Shown: one piece after another, positions 61,725-64,000 of the stretch | Layout of the letters: every line of letters starts with the position of its first letter | How positions within the stretch are numbered: position 1 is the stretch's first letter | Assembly (NCBI GenBank): GCA_013396655.1 | Contig: WBMV01006537.1 | Coordinates: forward strand, 248,001 to 312,000 | Length of the DNA: 64,000 nt | Direction of reading: 5' to 3' | DNA from: Campylorhamphus procurvoides | Lineage: Eukaryota > Chordata > Aves > Passeriformes > Dendrocolaptidae | Made by a program: the position numbers and the translations under genes | Notes under the pieces: generated by a model | What the model was told of the DNA's origin: nothing | Database searches by the model: none | Seen by the model: only the letters and a program-made list of their open reading frames with translations

Positions 61725-62787
61725 AATCATAGAATCATAGTATGGTTTGGGTTGGAAGGAACCTAAAAGATCATCAATTTCAAACCCCACTGCACTGGGC
61801 AGGGATGTCTTCCACTAGACCAGACGTCTCAAAGCCCCATTCAACTTGACCAGGAACATGTCCAGGAATGGGGAATCCCCTGCCTCTCTGGGAAACCTGT
61901 TCCTCACCACCCTCATAGTAAAGACTTTCTTCCTAATATCCAATCTGGATCTACCCTCTTTTAGTTTAAAAACCATCACTTCTTGCTCTATCACTACTAC
62001 ACTACATTATGTCCTTGTAAAAAGTACCTCTCTGGGTTTATTTGAAGCCTGTCTAGGTACTGGAAGATATTATAAGACCTCCCTGGAGTCCAGACTAAAC
62101 AACCTCAACTCTCTCAGTCTATCTTCATAGGAAAGGTACTCCAGCCATATCTTTGGTCCCTTTGTGGCCCTCCTGTGGACTTGTTCCAGCAGGTCCATTT
62201 CCTTCTTATTCTGGGGGTCACAGAGATGGAAGCAGTACTCCGTGTGGGGTCTTACAAGAGTAGGGTAGAGGGGGAGAATCACCTCACTTGACCTGCTGGC
62301 TACTTTTCTCTTGATGCAGCCCAGGACACAGTTGGCTTTCTGTGCTGCAAGTGTACATTGCCAGCTTGTGTTGGGCTTCTTCTCAAACAACACCCCCAAG
62401 GGCTTCTCCTCAGGCCTGCTCTCAATCCACACAATGTTTGCAAGGGCTCACCTCTCCTGCCTGTCAAGCTCCTTCTGGATGACATCTCTTCCCTCCATCC
62501 AACATGTTGACTGCACCACACAGCTTGCTGGTTTTGGCAAACCTGTTGAGCACGCATGCAATCCCACTGTCCATATCACTGACAAAGATGTTAAAAGGTG
62601 GCAGTCCCAATACCAACCCCTGAGGAATTCCACTAATCACTGGCCTCCACTTGGACCTGAGCCATTGACACAATGCTTTGGGTGTGACCATCCAGTCAAT
62701 TCCATGTCTACTGAGTGATTCATTCATCAAATCCACCTCTCTCTAGAGACAAGGATGTTGTGGAGGACAGCGTCACTGTAAGTGACC
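61725..62787 (-). mobile_element. CR1 LINE, longest copy in the window, minus strand
   Basis: The 3' end is complete: two exact AATCATAG units at 61725-61740 followed by TATGGTTTGGGTTGGAAGGA, the classic CR1 3' end in complement. The 3' UTR and the ORF2 C-terminal third follow. The copy is 5'-truncated near 62787 inside the reverse-transcriptase domain (complement of ...ACAAGGATGTTGTGGAGGAC). Frameshifts separate the two coding remnants. No target-site duplication was identified. Confidence 0.95.
62070..62736 (-). pseudogene. CR1 ORF2 reverse-transcriptase remnant
   Basis: Two minus-strand frames cover it. The upstream frame (62464-62736) shows the RT motif block SGIPQGLVLG followed by PPFNIF. 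It then has the catalytic-motif position reading FAKTSKL instead of FADDTKL, so both catalytic aspartates are lost. The downstream frame (62070-62432) has the CR1 C-terminal pattern [18 protein letters not shown] and [11 protein letters not shown], then [15 protein letters not shown]. The frames are out of phase with each other. The copy is catalytically dead. Confidence 0.9.
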
Positions 62788-64000
62788 TGTTTACAATGAC
62801 TTTCAAATCATTCTCATAAACAGTGGTTGAGGGAGATTTTGAATTTGATTTTGAAATAGAAATAAGCCCAAAACCTAACTTTTCACTGAGTATAAAGTCA
62901 TGGTATGTTACACAAATGTTATTCCAGCTGAAGGTTCAGCCAATTAACATGGAAGTCCATTAAAAAGATAATTATTGTTGGAGTGAGGGAATATTGCTAA
63001 GTACCAGTTTCAGGCTACCTTTAAGAGCATCATCTCGCTAACAGATGCAGGTTGTCAATTCTCCTGGGAAATGAACGAGGAAACATTCAACACACCAAAT
63101 GGCCCTTTACATGGTGTACTCTAGCTTCTGGAACACAACACTGCAGAAATTTCCTAATTGAGAATTTTAATTTATTTTGTCAATTAGAGCTGATGGTTAT
63201 GCTTCACTTAAAAAAATAGTGTTTTCATGTAAGAGTTTGAGATGATAAACAAAAAAATCTTTTCCTTTTTTTTCGTTGCTAAAACAGCCAGCTCTAAAAC
63301 AGACTGAAAAATGCAGAGAAAGGCAGAGGAGATAAGAGATTACTTAAGAAAAAATGCTTTACACTGGAAGACTGTAATTTGTGCTATTGTCCCTCAATGT
63401 CTCCCAGAAGATCTGACAATGATCCAGTGGGGGTGGAATGATATGAGGCATGTACAATGTATTCTTCTCATGATGTGTGATTTGTAAAATATACTAGTAG
63501 TCTTAGAAATTAAAGATCAGAAATTAGATGATCAGACTTTCTGCTCAAGTTTCACAGCAAGAACAAACGAAGGAATAAAAATGTCACTTTGGAGATCTCA
63601 GAAGGACACGTTGTACTCATTATTATGAGTATAACTATTATTTCTTGTTATTTTCCCAGTAGCCCAAATGGGAAGCTTGAAAGCAGAGTCCTCAAATATT
63701 AGTTATAAATCAGATCATACTGAATTAGTGAAAGGAGGGGGATGTAGGGATGACTGACAAAGTAGTGAGATGCAACACTAAACAAGAGGAAGAAGGAGAG
63801 AACAGCAATGAACAGATGTGCCTTTAAAGCATCAGCAGAGGTAAGAGAGTCCCATGTGTGAGAGGAGCAGCTCCCCAAGCTGATGACATAGCTGCAGGTT
63901 GGAACCGCAGTGCTGCTGAACAGAACTCTGCCAAGGCAGTGATTAACAGATCTAATTGAGAGCCTGAAAAAGAGATTCATTTCAGCCCACGTTATCTGCC
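62788..64000. other. AT-rich unique sequence to the window end
   Basis: No supported gene or repeat. A minus-strand frame is open from the right edge of the window down to 63699; its product contains WDSLTSADALKAHLF, faintly like the C-terminus of CR1/L2-type reverse transcriptases (W-x-S-L...L-K-x-H-L-F), but this is weak. Confidence 0.45.

Noticed and set aside
62311..62718. 135-codon plus-strand frame
   Set aside because: Antisense shadow of the minus-strand CR1 ORF2 remnant.
1..64000. tRNA, rRNA, snRNA genes and CRISPR-like arrays
   Set aside because: No B-box-like GGTTCGAATCC, no rRNA or snRNA landmarks and no regularly spaced direct repeats with unique spacers were seen. The organism is a vertebrate, so CRISPR is not expected.

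Overview
The window is eukaryotic and almost certainly avian. The main evidence is a set of CR1 LINE retrotransposons, each 5'-truncated and several ending in the CR1-type 8-bp terminal repeat (ATTCTATG/ATTCTGTG or its complement). With them are LTRs whose sequence resembles well-known avian endogenous-retrovirus LTR families. The background is AT-rich and CpG-poor. There are no polyadenylated SINE/L1-type insertions. The LTR types suggest a neoavian bird, perhaps a passerine, but the species, chromosome and locus cannot be read from the sequence.

No host protein-coding gene, tRNA, rRNA or CRISPR could be supported. The open frames are short and fall into three groups: remnants of CR1 reverse transcriptase, frames kept open by low-complexity sequence, or unrecognised frames that may be chance. 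The window is best read as a gene desert or the inside of a very large intron.

Layout. 0-4 kb: a weak ancient CR1 relic, a degraded LTR with TATA and AATAAA signals (about 1.6-1.96 kb), and two CR1 fragments in opposite orientation (2.4-3.4 kb). 4-20 kb: mostly unique AT-rich DNA with A/C-rich and T/G-rich low-complexity islands, a CR1 scrap abutting an ERVL-like LTR (10.0-10.65 kb), and a large (TTCC)n polypyrimidine tract with a 22-bp higher-order pattern (19.4-19.7 kb). 20-35 kb: a T/G-rich island, a minus-strand CR1 (21.5-22.3 kb), a 5' half LTR (28.6-28.9 kb) and the largest T/G-rich island (33.9-34.2 kb). 35-56 kb: plus-strand CR1s at 35.6-36.3 and 52.0-53.0 kb and a minus-strand CR1 at 55.5 kb, with long featureless stretches between. 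56-64 kb: an LTR containing a 36-bp tandem duplication (56.9-57.4 kb), a CpG-rich block with three co-oriented CTCF-like cores (about 59.7-60.4 kb), and the longest CR1 copy (61.7-62.8 kb, minus).

The elements do not form a pathway. The most testable candidates for something functional are the CpG-rich CTCF-like cluster at 60.0-60.3 kb, the G4-prone T/G islands and a few unexplained minus-strand open frames. I found no convincing undescribed biological system.
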